From Myxococcales bacterium (GTDB taxonomy: Bacteria; Myxococcota_A; Polyangia; Polyangiales; Polyangiaceae), in the NCBI GenBank assembly GCA_025359105.1, contig JANYHK010000061.1, positions 1 through 64,000 on the forward strand: a DNA stretch of 64,000 nt, read 5' to 3'. Position numbers and translations under genes: made by a program. The notes beneath the pieces were generated by a model. The model was not told where the DNA came from and searched no databases. It saw only the letters and a list, made by a program, of their open reading frames with translations. Shown here in pieces: positions 41,530 through 51,260 of this stretch (its first letter is position 1; each line of letters begins with the position of its first letter).

Positions 41530-43125
41530 ATGAGCGAGCGCACCGCGCACGTCGACACGTTCGCCCGCGACCGTCTTCCGCCTCCCGAGCTGGCGCCCGA
41601 CCTCGACTGGTCGAGCTCTCCCGTCTACCCCGCGCGCCTCAACGCCGCGACCGAGCTGCTCGACGGCGCGCTCCGCCGCGGCTGGGGCGATCGCGTCGCG
41701 TTTCGCGAGGGCGAGGGCGCCGTGACCTACGCCGAGCTGCTCACGCGTGCGAGTCGCGTTGCGAGCATGCTCGTGAACGAGCACGGGCTCGTGCCGGGTG
41801 GCCGCGTGCTCTTGCGGGCGCCGAACACCATCGGCCTCGTCGTGGCGTGGTTCGCGGTGCTCAAGGCCGGCGGGATCGTCGTCGCCACGATGCCGATGCT
41901 CCGCGCGCGCGAGCTGACCTACATCGTCGAGAAGGCGAAGGTGTCCCTGGCACTGTGCGACGAGGCGCTCGAAGAGGAGCTCGCGCACGCCGGGTGCCGT
42001 ACGGTGCTGCGTCTGGGCGAGCTCGAGGCGCGCTCGGCGTCCGCGTCACCCGAATTCAGCGGAGTCGACACCGCTGCGGACGACATCGCGCTCATCGCCT
42101 TCACCTCCGGCACGACCGGCCTCGCGAAGGGCGCGATGCATTTTCATCGCGATCTGCTGGTCGTCGCCGATCTCTTCTCCCCCGAGATCCTGAAGCCGAC
42201 GATGGACGACGTTTTCTGCGGCTCGCCGCCGATCGCCTTCACGTTCGGCCTGGGGGCGTTGCTCCTCTTTCCGATGCGCGTCGGGGCGTCGACGGTCCTC
42301 GTCGCGAAGCCCACACCGGACGCGCTCCTCTGCGCGATCGCGCGCGACAAGGCGACGATCGTGTTCACGGCGCCGACGATGTTCCGCGCGCTGTGCGAAA
42401 TCGTCGCCAAGTACGACCTGCGGTCGTTGACGAAGGCCGTCTCGGCCGGCGAGACGCTCCCCGCGGTGACGTACGAGGCGTGGCGGAAGGCCACCGGCAT
42501 CCGGATCATCGACGGCCTCGGCTCCACCGAGATGCTCCACATCGTCGTCGCCTGCGCGGGCGACGACATCCGCCCGGGCGCCACCGGCAAGGCGCTCCGT
42601 GGTTACGAAGTCCGCGTCGTCGACGACGAGCTGCGGACGGTGCCGCCCGGTACCGTCGGTCGCCTCGCGGTGCGCGGCCCGACCGGGTGCCGCTACCTCG
42701 ACGATCCGGCGCGCCAGAGGCAGTACGTGCAAGACGGCTGGAACCTCACCGGCGACGCCTACATGATGGACGCGGACGGCTACTTCTGGTTCCAGGCCCG
42801 CGCCGACGACATGATCGTCTCCGCCGGCTACAACATCTCCGGCCCCGAGGTGGAGGCGGTGCTCCTCGAGCACCCCAAGGTCAAGGAGTGCGCCGTCGTC
42901 TCCGCGCCCGACGAGGCGCGCGGCTTCATCGTGAAGGCCTTCGTCGTCCTGCGCGACCCGACCCACGCCAGCGATGCGACGACCAAGGAGCTGCAAGAGC
43001 ACGTCAAGGCGACGATTGCACCTTACAAGTATCCGCGCGCGATCGCCTACGTCGACGCGCTCCCCAAGACCGAGAACGGCAAGATGCAGCGCTACAAGCT
43101 GCGTGCGCCGCCGCCGGCAGACTAG
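41530..43125 (+). CDS. Acyl-CoA synthetase, 2-aminobenzoate/benzoate-CoA ligase type
   Basis: A 531-aa AMP-forming ligase. The P-loop-like motif is IAFTSGTTGLAKGAMHF, adenylate-binding text is DGLGSTEMLHI, the hinge region is YFWFQARADDMIVSAGYNIS, and the catalytic Lys is in KTENGKMQR. The N-terminal HVDTFARDRLPPPEL and YPARLNAATELLD segments resemble 2-aminobenzoate-CoA ligases. It would form an aryl-CoA from an aromatic acid, ATP and CoA. A kynureninase-like enzyme (which could produce 2-aminobenzoate) lies 5 kb upstream, but the link is speculative. ATG at 41530. Confidence 0.87.
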   Translation: MSERTAHVDTFARDRLPPPELAPDLDWSSSPVYPARLNAATELLDGALRRGWGDRVAFREGEGAVTYAELLTRASRVASMLVNEHGLVPGGRVLLRAPNTIGLVVAWFAVLKAGGIVVATMPMLRARELTYIVEKAKVSLALCDEALEEELAHAGCRTVLRLGELEARSASASPEFSGVDTAADDIALIAFTSGTTGLAKGAMHFHRDLLVVADLFSPEILKPTMDDVFCGSPPIAFTFGLGALLLFPMRVGASTVLVAKPTPDALLCAIARDKATIVFTAPTMFRALCEIVAKYDLRSLTKAVSAGETLPAVTYEAWRKATGIRIIDGLGSTEMLHIVVACAGDDIRPGATGKALRGYEVRVVDDELRTVPPGTVGRLAVRGPTGCRYLDDPARQRQYVQDGWNLTGDAYMMDADGYFWFQARADDMIVSAGYNISGPEVEAVLLEHPKVKECAVVSAPDEARGFIVKAFVVLRDPTHASDATTKELQEHVKATIAPYKYPRAIAYVDALPKTENGKMQRYKLRAPPPAD

Positions 43126-43236
43126 CGACCGCGCCGACGCTCAAGCGCCGTAGGGCGGCCCGACCGCACGAGCCCACGGCGATTTTGCCGCGGACTGTTT
43201 TCGTCAGGGTTCTGAGGCGTTCGGCGACTGCCGAGC

Positions 43237-43291
43237 TTGTCAAGTCATAGACGTATCATTGACAAAACTTAGACAAATCTTAGATAGAGCG
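43237..43291 (+). promoter_or_regulatory. Five 11-bp direct repeats over the FAS1 promoter
   Basis: Five consecutive 11-bp units begin at 43237 (TTGTCA), 43248 (TAGACG), 43259 (TTGACA), 43270 (TAGACA) and 43281 (TAGATA). The third is a perfect -35 box and the fifth sits at the -10 position with a 16-bp spacer. The arrangement matches the array at 11878-11931, including a shared GACGTATC just before TTGACA. This is the pattern expected for a CarH/LitR-type operator; the regulator encoded at 11920 is the candidate. Confidence 0.75.
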
Positions 43292-43322
43292 GACGAGTTT
43301 CTTTCAATCAGGAGGTTCTCCC

Positions 43323-44354
43323 ATGCGCTCTTCATCTCATCTCTCGTTCGCCATGATCGGGGTGCTCGCGGCCGTCGCAGCTTGCAGCTCCTCTCCGTCC
43401 TCGGACACCACCGCGGATGCCGGCTCGTCGGGCACGTCGGGCTCGTCCGGCACGTCGGGCTCGTCCGGCGCCACCGACAGCGGCACCGACGCGCCCGCGC
43501 TGAAGGACATCGTCGACACGGCGGTCGGCGCCGGCAGCTTCACCACGCTGGTCGGCGCGGTAAAGGCCGCGGGCCTGGAGAGCACGCTTCGCGGGACCGG
43601 GCCGTTCACCGTCTTCGCCCCGACGGACGCGGCGTTCGGCAAGGTGCCGGCGTTCCTCACCGCGAAGCTCGTCACGGCGCCCTACAAGACGGAGCTCGGC
43701 CTCATTCTCAAGTACCATGTGCTCTCGGGCCGCGTGAAGGCGGCGGACGTGCTCGGCAAGAAGCAGTCGGTCGCGTCGGTCGAAGGGGGCAAGCTCTCGG
43801 TGGACGGTACGAGCGGCAAGGTCGTCATCAACGGCGCGACGAACGTGACGGCCGCCGACGTCCTCGCGTCGAACGGTGTCATCCACGTCATCGACGGCGT
43901 CTTGCTCCCCACCATCGTAGACACCGCGGTGGGCTACGACGACGGCACCAACAAGTTCAGCACGCTCGTCACGGCGGTGACCGCGGCGGACCTCGGCGCC
44001 ACGCTGGGCGGCCCCGGCACCTTCACGGTCTTCGCGCCGACCGACGCGGCCTTCGCGGCGCTCAAGACCAAGCTGGGCGACGCCGCCTTCAACGCGATCC
44101 TCGCCGACAAGGCGAAGCTCACGAAGATCCTGACCTACCACGTGCTTCCGGCGACGGTGTTTGCGAAGGACGTAACGTCCGGCCAGGTCGGCACGGTCGA
44201 GGGGACCGATAAGCTCACGATCACCGTGACGGGCGGCGACGTCACGATCGCCGACAGCACCGCCACGGCGGCCAAGGTCATCCTGACGGATCTGCCGAAT
44301 AGCAACGGCGTCATTCACGCGATCGACAAGGTTCTCCTCCCGCCGGGCATCTGA
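43323..44354 (+). CDS. Two-domain fasciclin (FAS1) lipoprotein
   Basis: A 343-aa lipoprotein (lipobox VAAC) with a Gly/Ser/Thr spacer (about 35-56) and two FAS1 domains, about 62-195 and 200-340. Each has the H1 region ([18 protein letters not shown] in the first, [18 protein letters not shown] in the second) and the C-terminal [14 protein letters not shown] or SNGVIHAIDKVLLP. AGGAGG lies before the ATG and a rho-independent terminator follows the stop. It is expressed from a promoter covered by 11-bp repeats like that of the FAS1 gene at 11311. Probable adhesion or matrix protein. Confidence 0.94.
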   Translation: MRSSSHLSFAMIGVLAAVAACSSSPSSDTTADAGSSGTSGSSGTSGSSGATDSGTDAPALKDIVDTAVGAGSFTTLVGAVKAAGLESTLRGTGPFTVFAPTDAAFGKVPAFLTAKLVTAPYKTELGLILKYHVLSGRVKAADVLGKKQSVASVEGGKLSVDGTSGKVVINGATNVTAADVLASNGVIHVIDGVLLPTIVDTAVGYDDGTNKFSTLVTAVTAADLGATLGGPGTFTVFAPTDAAFAALKTKLGDAAFNAILADKAKLTKILTYHVLPATVFAKDVTSGQVGTVEGTDKLTITVTGGDVTIADSTATAAKVILTDLPNSNGVIHAIDKVLLPPGI

Positions 44355-44377
44355 GTCGCCTCGAGCAGGGAACCCGC

Positions 44378-44416
44378 GACGGGGCGTCGAGACATCGGCG
44401 CCCCGTCGTTCTTTTC
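44378..44416 (+). terminator. Rho-independent terminator after FAS1 gene
   Basis: 44378-44386 (GACGGGGCG) pairs with 44399-44407 in a 9-bp stem with a 12-nt loop, followed by GTTCTTTTCTT. It starts 24 nt after the FAS1 stop and precedes the convergent export operon. Confidence 0.85.
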
Positions 44417-44427
44417 TTCCGTCCCGC

Positions 44428-45597
44428 TCAGCCGCCTCGCATCGCGACGACGGGTGACACGCGGGCGGCGCGGAGCGCGGGGAAGAAGCCTCCGAGCACG
44501 CCCATCCCCGCCGCGAAGAGCAGCGACGTCAGGATGATTTGCGGGGTCGGATCGAAGCTGAAGACGATCTCCGACCAGCTCGCGAAGTTCATCATCGAGA
44601 ACTTCACCATGCCCATACACAGGGAGGCGAGCACGCCGACGACGCCGCCGAGCATCGCGAGCGCGATCGATTCGAGGAGGAACGACGTCAGGATGCTCGT
44701 TCGCGAGAAGCCGAGCGCGCGCAGGGTGCCGATCTCGCGCTGGCGGTTCGCCACCGCCGCGTACATCGTGATCATCGCGCCGATCATCGCGCCGATCGAG
44801 AAGAAGACCGAGATGAGCGTCCCCAGCGCGCCCACGAAGGTGCTCGTGCCGGACGACTGGCGCTCGAAGTACTCGGTCTCGCGCATCGCGAGGTAGCCGA
44901 GCTGCTTGTCGCCCTCGATCGCCATCTTGAAGCCGTCGAACGACGCCGGCGACTCGAGGCGCACGCGCACCGACGACGTGCTCGCACCGCGGGCATACGA
45001 AGCGCGGAGGGTATCCACGTCGACCCACACCTCGGACTCGAACGACGAGCCACCCGCGTCGAAGACGCCCACGACCTTCACCGGGCGGTTTTTCCGCAGG
45101 TCGAACGACTCGTCGAGCTCCGTCCCCTTGAACCGGCCGCGGATGCGCTGGCCGACCAGGACCTCGTCGCTGCCCGGCCGCGGCGCGCGTCCGGCGACGA
45201 CGTGGATCTCGGGGCGGAACTTCATCACGTTCTCGGGGACGCCGCGGATCTGCACGTTGGTGAAGCCGGACGCGCCGATCTTCTCCATCGCGCCGACGAC
45301 GATGACCTCGCCCACGCCGAGCGGCGAGCCCTTCTCGTCCTTCTTCACGCCCGCGGCGCCGAGGATGACGTTGACCGCCGAGACGTCGAGGTTGCTGCTG
45401 AGCTCGTTGTCGCTCCCTTTGCGAAGGACGATGGCGTTGTCGTCGCGGCCCGAGACACCGAGCGTCTTCTTGATGCCGGCCGACAGCATCAGCGCAGCGG
45501 CGAGCACGAACACGACGAGCGCGATGCCGAGCGCCGTCGCCAAGGTCGTGGTCTTGCGGACGGCGAGGCTTCGGATGTTGTAGCGAATGGGGATCAT
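44428..45597 (-). CDS. MacB/FtsX-type ABC transporter permease
   Basis: A 389-aa permease with one N-terminal transmembrane helix (about 20-42), a periplasmic domain of about 200 residues, and three C-terminal helices ending PALRAARVSPVVAMRGG, the FtsX-domain end signature. It is the last gene of an operon of adaptor, ATPase, permease, permease. The ATG overlaps the stop of the preceding permease as TGATG. Together with its paralogue it should form a heterodimeric membrane channel for export from the inner membrane or periplasm. Confidence 0.92.
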   Translation of the reverse strand: MIPIRYNIRSLAVRKTTTLATALGIALVVFVLAAALMLSAGIKKTLGVSGRDDNAIVLRKGSDNELSSNLDVSAVNVILGAAGVKKDEKGSPLGVGEVIVVGAMEKIGASGFTNVQIRGVPENVMKFRPEIHVVAGRAPRPGSDEVLVGQRIRGRFKGTELDESFDLRKNRPVKVVGVFDAGGSSFESEVWVDVDTLRASYARGASTSSVRVRLESPASFDGFKMAIEGDKQLGYLAMRETEYFERQSSGTSTFVGALGTLISVFFSIGAMIGAMITMYAAVANRQREIGTLRALGFSRTSILTSFLLESIALAMLGGVVGVLASLCMGMVKFSMMNFASWSEIVFSFDPTPQIILTSLLFAAGMGVLGGFFPALRAARVSPVVAMRGG

Positions 45598-46769
45598 CAG
45601 GCCACCCTCCGGAGCGCGTCGACGACTTTGAGCTTGGACGCGCGGTACGCCGGGATCGCCGCGGCGACGGCGCCGAGGCCGAGCGCCAGGGCGGCGGCAG
45701 CGACCGTGGCCTTCGGATCGATGCGGAAATACGGGAAGTAGGAGCCCATGTTCTCCTCGATCCACTTTCCCATCCCCTCTTGCACGAAGGGGTAGGCGAG
45801 CGCGATGCCGAGCGCGCCGCCCAGCGCCGCGATCAACATCGACTCGAACGCGATGAACGACGCGATGTGCCTTCCGCTGAAGCCGAGCGCCTTCAGGACG
45901 CCGTACTCGTTGGTGCGCTCGCGCACGCCCATCGCGATCGTGTTGCCGAGGACGAGCATCATGATGACGAGGATGACGACGGAGATGATGTCGACGGCAG
46001 TGAGCACCGCCGAGAACATCGCGAGGAACGACGCGTTGAAGGAGTGCTCGTCCTGGCTGAGCGTCTGCGTCTCCTTCTCGTCGAAGATCTTGTCGAGCGC
46101 GACGCCGATCGACGCCGACTGCGAGGGCTGGTCGACGCGGCTCACGACCCAGCCGATGGTGTCCTTGCGGTTCTGCGGGAGGTTGTCGTTCAGGTAGTCC
46201 CAGCGGAACAGGAACGTCGAGCGATCGACGACCTTCGACTTGGCTTCGTACAGGCCGACGATGTGGAAATCCCAGTCGCCGGGCTTGGGGTAGATGCCGC
46301 TCGAGAGGATGACCTTGTCCCCCACCTTCCAGCCCATCTTCTTGGCGAGGACGTCGCCGATGATGGCGGCCTGCGGGTCGTGGAGGAACGTCTCCAGCTG
46401 ATCCTTTTGGACCCCGACGTCGTCGTAGACCTGAAAATACGTGGTCGGATCGATCGCCATCGCGGCGAAGAACTCGTGGTCGTGCTTCTCGTCCTTGCCG
46501 CCGAACCAGTTCGCGTACGTGGCCACCTTGATGTGCGGCGCGCTGCGGACGTCGTTGATGTAGCGGAGCGGCAGGGGCTGGACGAACGTGATCTTGTGAC
46601 GGGTGACGACGCGGTCCTTCGACGCGTACTCGGCGCCCGACGTCCAGGCGAACACGATGGTGCGGAGGAGCAGGAACGTGAGGATCGCGACGGCTACGCC
46701 GACGATGGTGAGGACGGCGCGGAACTTGTTCCGGAGGATGTTCCTCGCGGCCAGGGAGGCGAGGTTCAC
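45597..46769 (-). CDS. MacB/FtsX-type ABC transporter permease
   Basis: A 390-aa paralogue of the next gene: N-terminal helix ([20 protein letters not shown]), large periplasmic domain, three C-terminal helices, and the ending [17 protein letters not shown]. Its GTG start overlaps the ATPase stop (GTGA). Two different permeases and one ATPase imply a heterodimer, unlike E. coli MacB, in which ATPase and permease are fused and homodimeric. Confidence 0.92.
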   Translation of the reverse strand: MNLASLAARNILRNKFRAVLTIVGVAVAILTFLLLRTIVFAWTSGAEYASKDRVVTRHKITFVQPLPLRYINDVRSAPHIKVATYANWFGGKDEKHDHEFFAAMAIDPTTYFQVYDDVGVQKDQLETFLHDPQAAIIGDVLAKKMGWKVGDKVILSSGIYPKPGDWDFHIVGLYEAKSKVVDRSTFLFRWDYLNDNLPQNRKDTIGWVVSRVDQPSQSASIGVALDKIFDEKETQTLSQDEHSFNASFLAMFSAVLTAVDIISVVILVIMMLVLGNTIAMGVRERTNEYGVLKALGFSGRHIASFIAFESMLIAALGGALGIALAYPFVQEGMGKWIEENMGSYFPYFRIDPKATVAAAALALGLGAVAAAIPAYRASKLKVVDALRRVA

Positions 46770-47518
46770 TTGAGCTTGCCCTTGTCGAGGTGGCGGATGA
46801 GCGTCGCGCGCTCGGCGGCGGCCGGATCGTGCGTGACCATCACGATCGTCTTGCCCAGCTCCTTGTTCAGCTTCTCGAGGAGGTTCAGGATCTCGTCGGC
46901 GCTCGTGCGATCGAGGTCTCCCGTCGGCTCGTCGGCGACGATGATCATCGGATCGTTCACGATGGCGCGTGCGATGGCGACGCGCTGCTCTTGGCCGCCG
47001 GAGAGCTGGCGGGGGAAGTGCGTCATTCTGTCCTCCAGGCCGACGACGCGGAGCGCGGTCTGGGCGCGCTTGCGGCGCTCACTGGACGCGACGGACGTGA
47101 GGAGCAGCGGGAGCTCCACGTTCTCGATGGCGGTGAGCACCGGCAGGAGGTTGTAGCTCTGGAAGACGAAGCCGATGGTGTTCGAGCGCCACTTGGCGAG
47201 CTCGCCCTCGCTCATCTTGTCGAGGCGCTTGCCGTCGATCTCGAGCGTGCCGCTCGTCGCGCTGTCGAGGCCGGCGATGAGGTTCAGGAGCGTCGACTTG
47301 CCCGAGCCCGACGGGCCCATGAGCGCCTCGAACGAGCCCTTGTTCACGTCGAGATCGAGGTTTTCCAGGATGCGGAGCTTCTCGCCGCCGCGCTCGTACG
47401 TCTTGCCGAGGCCGCGCAGCTTGATGAGGACCTCCGCGGTCGCGGCGGACTCCTTCTTCTTGTCGGCGCTCTTGTCGGCGCTCTTCCCGTTGCCCGTCTC
47501 GGTCGTGGCTTCCGTCAT
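46766..47518 (-). CDS. MacB/LolD-type ABC transporter ATPase
   Basis: A 250-aa ATPase with Walker A (GPSGSGKST), Q-loop ([10 protein letters not shown]), signature ([14 protein letters not shown]), Walker B ([12 protein letters not shown]) and switch His (VTHD). The signature has Glu where most have Gln-Arg context (GGQEQRVA), a minor change. The first 25 residues are a Lys/Ser/Ala-rich extension. The ATG overlaps the adaptor stop (ATGA). It powers the two FtsX-type permeases that follow. Confidence 0.94.
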   Translation of the reverse strand: MTEATTETGNGKSADKSADKKKESAATAEVLIKLRGLGKTYERGGEKLRILENLDLDVNKGSFEALMGPSGSGKSTLLNLIAGLDSATSGTLEIDGKRLDKMSEGELAKWRSNTIGFVFQSYNLLPVLTAIENVELPLLLTSVASSERRKRAQTALRVVGLEDRMTHFPRQLSGGQEQRVAIARAIVNDPMIIVADEPTGDLDRTSADEILNLLEKLNKELGKTIVMVTHDPAAAERATLIRHLDKGKLK

Positions 47519-48780
47519 GACGATTCCCCTTTTTCTTTGATCGGCTGCCCGTCGGCGAGCGCGGCAGGCGGCGATTTGATGAGCTTGGTGCCGGGCGCCG
47601 GTCCGTCGAGGAGCTCGAAGCCTCCTCCGAAGGAGGGGCCGAGCCTGATCGCAACCTGGCGCGCCTTGCCGTTGTCCACGACGAAGGTGACCTTGGCGCC
47701 GGCGCGATCGGTGACGGCGGACGCGGGTATGACCTTCTTCGGCGGCTCCGCGAGGTCCTTCACGTCGAGGGGCTTCGCGAGGAAGCTCACGCGCGCGGCC
47801 ATCTCGGGCAGGGCGCCGCTCTCGGCGTCGACGAACCGGACCTTGACGGTGCCGCTCGCCTTCGCGCGGTTGAGGCGCGGGCTCACCTCGACGACCTCGC
47901 CGCGCTTGCGCTTGTCGGGGTAGGCGTCGAGGACGACCTCGCACGGGGCCTTGGGCTTCGCCATGCCGAGGCGCGCCTCGGGCACGTCGACCTCGACGAG
48001 GAGCGACGCGAAGTCGGCGAGCTGCACGAGCTCGGCGTTGAGGGTCACGACGTCCCCCACGGCGGCGGGTTTGGTGACGGCGGTGCCGTTGATCGGCGCC
48101 GGGATGGTCATGTTGCCGAGGTTGACGACGAGCGAGCTCATCTCTGCGTGCGCGGCGCCGGCCTCGGCGTCTGCGGCGCTCGCCTCTGCTTCGGCGGCGC
48201 GCACCTGCTCGCCGAGCGCGTTCACGCGGGCTCCGAGATCGTCCGCCGTCGCCGCCGACACCGCGCCGCTCGCGACGAGCTTCTTCTCGCGCTCCCACTG
48301 CTGCGAAATCTCGGCCACGTTGGCCTTGGCGACGAGCACCCGCGCGCGGGCCGTCTGCGCGCGCGCCCGCGCCGCCGCGACGCGCGCCTGGGCCGCCGCG
48401 ACCGCGCTCTTCTGGTCCGAGGGATCCAGCTCGAACAGCACGGCCCCGGCCTTGACGCTGTCGCCCTCCTTCAGGTTCACCTTCGCGATGCGCCCGGTGA
48501 CCTTGGCGCCGACCTTGGCCACCACCTGCGGGATGACGTAGCCGGTGGCTGTGAGATCGACGGTCGCCTGCGCGGGCGAAACCATGGCCACCTCGGTCGT
48601 CTCGACCTCCGTCTTGAAGACCTTCGCCTCGAAATACGGCACTGCGACGACCCGGATCCCCACGCCCGCCGCCGCGATGAGCGCGGCAGCAACGAGCCAC
48701 CGGCCGAGGCGCCGCGGCGGGGGCGGCTCCTCGCGCGAGATGCGGAGCGAAGCGAGATCGTCGGAGAGGTGGTCGTTCAT
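47515..48780 (-). CDS. MacA/HlyD-type periplasmic adaptor
   Basis: A 421-aa membrane-fusion protein with an N-terminal transmembrane anchor (about 25-45), a lipoyl-like barrel ([20 protein letters not shown]), a long coiled-coil hairpin (about 120-220, very rich in Ala, Arg and Glu), and beta-barrel and membrane-proximal domains. It should link the ABC pump to an outer-membrane TolC-type channel, which is not encoded nearby. The start at 48780 (MNDHLSDD) is chosen over an ATG six codons upstream. First gene of the export operon. Confidence 0.92.
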   Translation of the reverse strand: MNDHLSDDLASLRISREEPPPPRRLGRWLVAAALIAAAGVGIRVVAVPYFEAKVFKTEVETTEVAMVSPAQATVDLTATGYVIPQVVAKVGAKVTGRIAKVNLKEGDSVKAGAVLFELDPSDQKSAVAAAQARVAAARARAQTARARVLVAKANVAEISQQWEREKKLVASGAVSAATADDLGARVNALGEQVRAAEAEASAADAEAGAAHAEMSSLVVNLGNMTIPAPINGTAVTKPAAVGDVVTLNAELVQLADFASLLVEVDVPEARLGMAKPKAPCEVVLDAYPDKRKRGEVVEVSPRLNRAKASGTVKVRFVDAESGALPEMAARVSFLAKPLDVKDLAEPPKKVIPASAVTDRAGAKVTFVVDNGKARQVAIRLGPSFGGGFELLDGPAPGTKLIKSPPAALADGQPIKEKGESS

Positions 48781-48841
48781 GGGGCCCGGCCGCGGCAATC
48801 TAGCCTTGTTGGGGGCAGGCTGCCACGGGCTCCGGGGGGCT

Positions 48842-50470
48842 CTAGTCGGCCTGCGGCGCGAGGGCGAGCTTGTTCTTCGCCATCTGTCCGACCTTCGCCC
48901 GCCCCGCCTTCTTGACGACCTCGCTCAGGAGCTCGCGGCCGAGGGGGTGACGCCCCTCCACGAAGTGGAAGCCGAGGTAGTACATCTCCTCGGGCCCCAC
49001 CGCGCGATCCTTGCGGAGCGCGCCGGCCAGATCGTAGCCGCGCGACAGGAGCGTGGAGAGCTGGCGCAGCGCCTCGTCGGTCGCCCGGGCGCCGGGCCGC
49101 GTGTCCTTCGCGCTCTTGCCGAGCTCGAGGGACGCGAGCAGGTAGCGATCGTCGTCGGTCGCGCGATCGGTGCGGCAGAGGAGGCCGAGGACCGTGGCCG
49201 CCTTGTCGTCCCCCTTCTTGCGGAGCTTGTGACCGAGCTCACGCAGCGCCTTGGCGACCGCGTCGGGATCGGCGTCGCGCACCACGTCGAGCATCGCCTC
49301 CCAGCCGCGCGCCGAGTCGCCTAGTTTCTCGATTGCCTGCTCGAGGAGCTGCTTGCGCACCGCGGGGCTCATCTTCTTCGCGCTCGGGCGCAGCACGTTG
49401 CGGATCATCCACCCGCGATCGGCGTCCTCGGTTTCGAGGAGCGCCTTGGCGAGGAGCGGCACCGCCTCTTCCTTGCCGGTAAGCGCCTGTGCGGCGAGCT
49501 CGGCGCGGCGGCGGTCCACGGCGGACATGAGCTTCACGAGGACCTTCGCCGCGTCGGCGCCGCCCTGGCGCCCGAGCTGGTCGATCACGAAGCGCGCGCG
49601 CTCGAGATCGGGGTGCGCGACGAGCTGCTCGAGGTGCTTGGTCACCGCCGCGGTCGACGGCAAATTCAGGCTTCCCAGCGTGTGGAGGGCGGTGTGGGCC
49701 AGCGTGCGATCGGGCGAGCCGGCGCACTCGAGGAGCACGTCGACGACCTTCGGCGCATCCTTCCTCTCGGCCAGCGTGAAGCGGAGCGCGATGAGCGCTT
49801 CCTGCCTCACGCTCGGCGGCGACTTCGCGTCGCGCGCGTACATGAGGAGGGTCGTCATGGCCTTCTCGTCCTCGAGGTAGCCCAAGATCTTGATGGCGGC
49901 AGCCATGGCCGCTTCGCTCTTCTTGTCCTTGCTCTTGGTCTGCTTCTCGAGAAACTTCTCGGTCTCGGTGAGGTAGCTGCGGCGGCGGTTGCCGTCGGCC
50001 TCCTTGATGCGCTGGCGCATCGCGATGGCGGCGCTCTTCGCCGCTTCGCCATCCGAGCCCGCGAGGCCGGCGAGGAGCGCGGTGAACGCGTCCTTTCCGC
50101 CGAGGAGGGCGAGGACGTGGTCGAGCGCTCTGTGCTCCTCGGGGGTCGCCGTCGCCATGCGCGCGCGGATGACCGGCACGACCTCCTCGCCGACGCTGGC
50201 GATGGCGCGCGCGGCGCTCTTCCGCACGTCCTCCTCGCGCGCCGCGAGGAGCGGGAAAATCCTCGGCAGCGCCTTCTTCGCGCCGATGCGCGCGAGCGCC
50301 TCGAGCACGTGGTGTTGCAGGAGCGGGATGCCGCTGTCGAGCTTCTTCGCGAGCGCGTCGGTGACCTCCGGCCCCTTCGCGCGGAGCTCGCCCAGCACGA
50401 TCGCCGCGGCGATCTGCTTCTCGATGGCCTCGTCCCCCAGGAGCCCTACGATCTTGCCGATTTCGCTCAT
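48842..50470 (-). CDS. HEAT-repeat protein of unknown function
   Basis: A 542-aa cytoplasmic protein built of HEAT repeats through most of its length (IAAAIVLGELRAKGPEVTDA and LPRIFPLLAAREEDVRKSAA are examples). No signal peptide or anchor. The C-terminal 150 residues are less repetitive and contain MYYLGFHFVEGRHPLGRELL. It ends about 60 nt upstream of the adaptor gene on the same strand and could be part of the same transcript. Scaffold role inferred. Confidence 0.85.
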   Translation of the reverse strand: MSEIGKIVGLLGDEAIEKQIAAAIVLGELRAKGPEVTDALAKKLDSGIPLLQHHVLEALARIGAKKALPRIFPLLAAREEDVRKSAARAIASVGEEVVPVIRARMATATPEEHRALDHVLALLGGKDAFTALLAGLAGSDGEAAKSAAIAMRQRIKEADGNRRRSYLTETEKFLEKQTKSKDKKSEAAMAAAIKILGYLEDEKAMTTLLMYARDAKSPPSVRQEALIALRFTLAERKDAPKVVDVLLECAGSPDRTLAHTALHTLGSLNLPSTAAVTKHLEQLVAHPDLERARFVIDQLGRQGGADAAKVLVKLMSAVDRRRAELAAQALTGKEEAVPLLAKALLETEDADRGWMIRNVLRPSAKKMSPAVRKQLLEQAIEKLGDSARGWEAMLDVVRDADPDAVAKALRELGHKLRKKGDDKAATVLGLLCRTDRATDDDRYLLASLELGKSAKDTRPGARATDEALRQLSTLLSRGYDLAGALRKDRAVGPEEMYYLGFHFVEGRHPLGRELLSEVVKKAGRAKVGQMAKNKLALAPQAD

Positions 50471-50552
50471 TTGCGCGGCGATGATGCCGCCGCCAGGCGC
50501 AGGATCAAGCCAATTTCTCGGCGGAGAGCCGGAAAAGCGCCGAAATGCGCCG

Positions 50553-50972
50553 TCAGGTGGCGTCGACGAGGGCCACGACGCGCTTGTCGACGAGCTGGCA
50601 GAGGAGGCGCAAGACCTCCAGCATCGAGAGGCCGGCGATGTCGAACAGCTGCTCGATGGGGGCGATGCCGTCGATGAGGGAGAGGAGGAAGCCCTCCCGA
50701 TGATCCAGGGAGTACAGGGAAATTTGGCTTCGGAGGGCGATCACGACCGGGACCCGACGGTGACCGAGGAGCCGCTCGGAGATGGCAACGGCGGCGAGGA
50801 AGTCGCTCCGATCGAAGGCCTCGATCATCCTGGCGATGAGGGAGTTGCCGGAGTCGTCGACCATCCGGATGCCCGAGTGGTGGCGTTCGAGGACGGGCGG
50901 CCGGGCTGTGGGCCGCGTGGAGACGCGAAGGGCGTCGTCGTAGTCCAATGCGGGGCGGTGTAATGCGGACAT
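50553..50972 (-). CDS. Small protein with C-terminal helical domain, function unknown
   Basis: A 139-aa protein starting MSALHRPALDYDDALRVS, preceded by GGGAG. The C-terminal 90 residues are helical, with REGFLLSLIDGIAPIEQLFD and SMLEVLRLLCQLVDKRVVAL, resembling the small winged-helix-like domain seen at the end of DUF4388-type proteins in myxobacteria. No membrane or secretion signal. Tentative. Confidence 0.65.
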   Translation of the reverse strand: MSALHRPALDYDDALRVSTRPTARPPVLERHHSGIRMVDDSGNSLIARMIEAFDRSDFLAAVAISERLLGHRRVPVVIALRSQISLYSLDHREGFLLSLIDGIAPIEQLFDIAGLSMLEVLRLLCQLVDKRVVALVDAT

Positions 50973-51260
50973 GGGTGCTCCCGTTTCGGCGTTGGCTTCC
51001 AGGCAGAGCAATGACAGTGCCGACGCTGGCGCCCGGCTGCTCGCTCCGCCCGTGGCTCTGTTACGGCCACTTGGCGTCGGCGAAATGCCCCCCGCGACAA
51101 ACTCTTGACGGATGATCGGTGGATTCTCGACGGTCGGCGCCGAAAACCCGTCCTGCCGGCCGGTACCCGCAGACCTTGCATGCGGCGTGACAACGCCCAA
51201 GGACGGGGATGAGACGAGGGCGCGAAGGACCGAGGCGAGGTTGTTCGCTACAACCTTGCC

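Noticed and set aside
35548-43125. Kynurenine-to-aminobenzoyl-CoA pathway cluster
   Set aside because: The kynureninase-like enzyme and the CoA ligase are 5 kb apart with unrelated genes between and no other pathway gene, so the link is too weak to claim.
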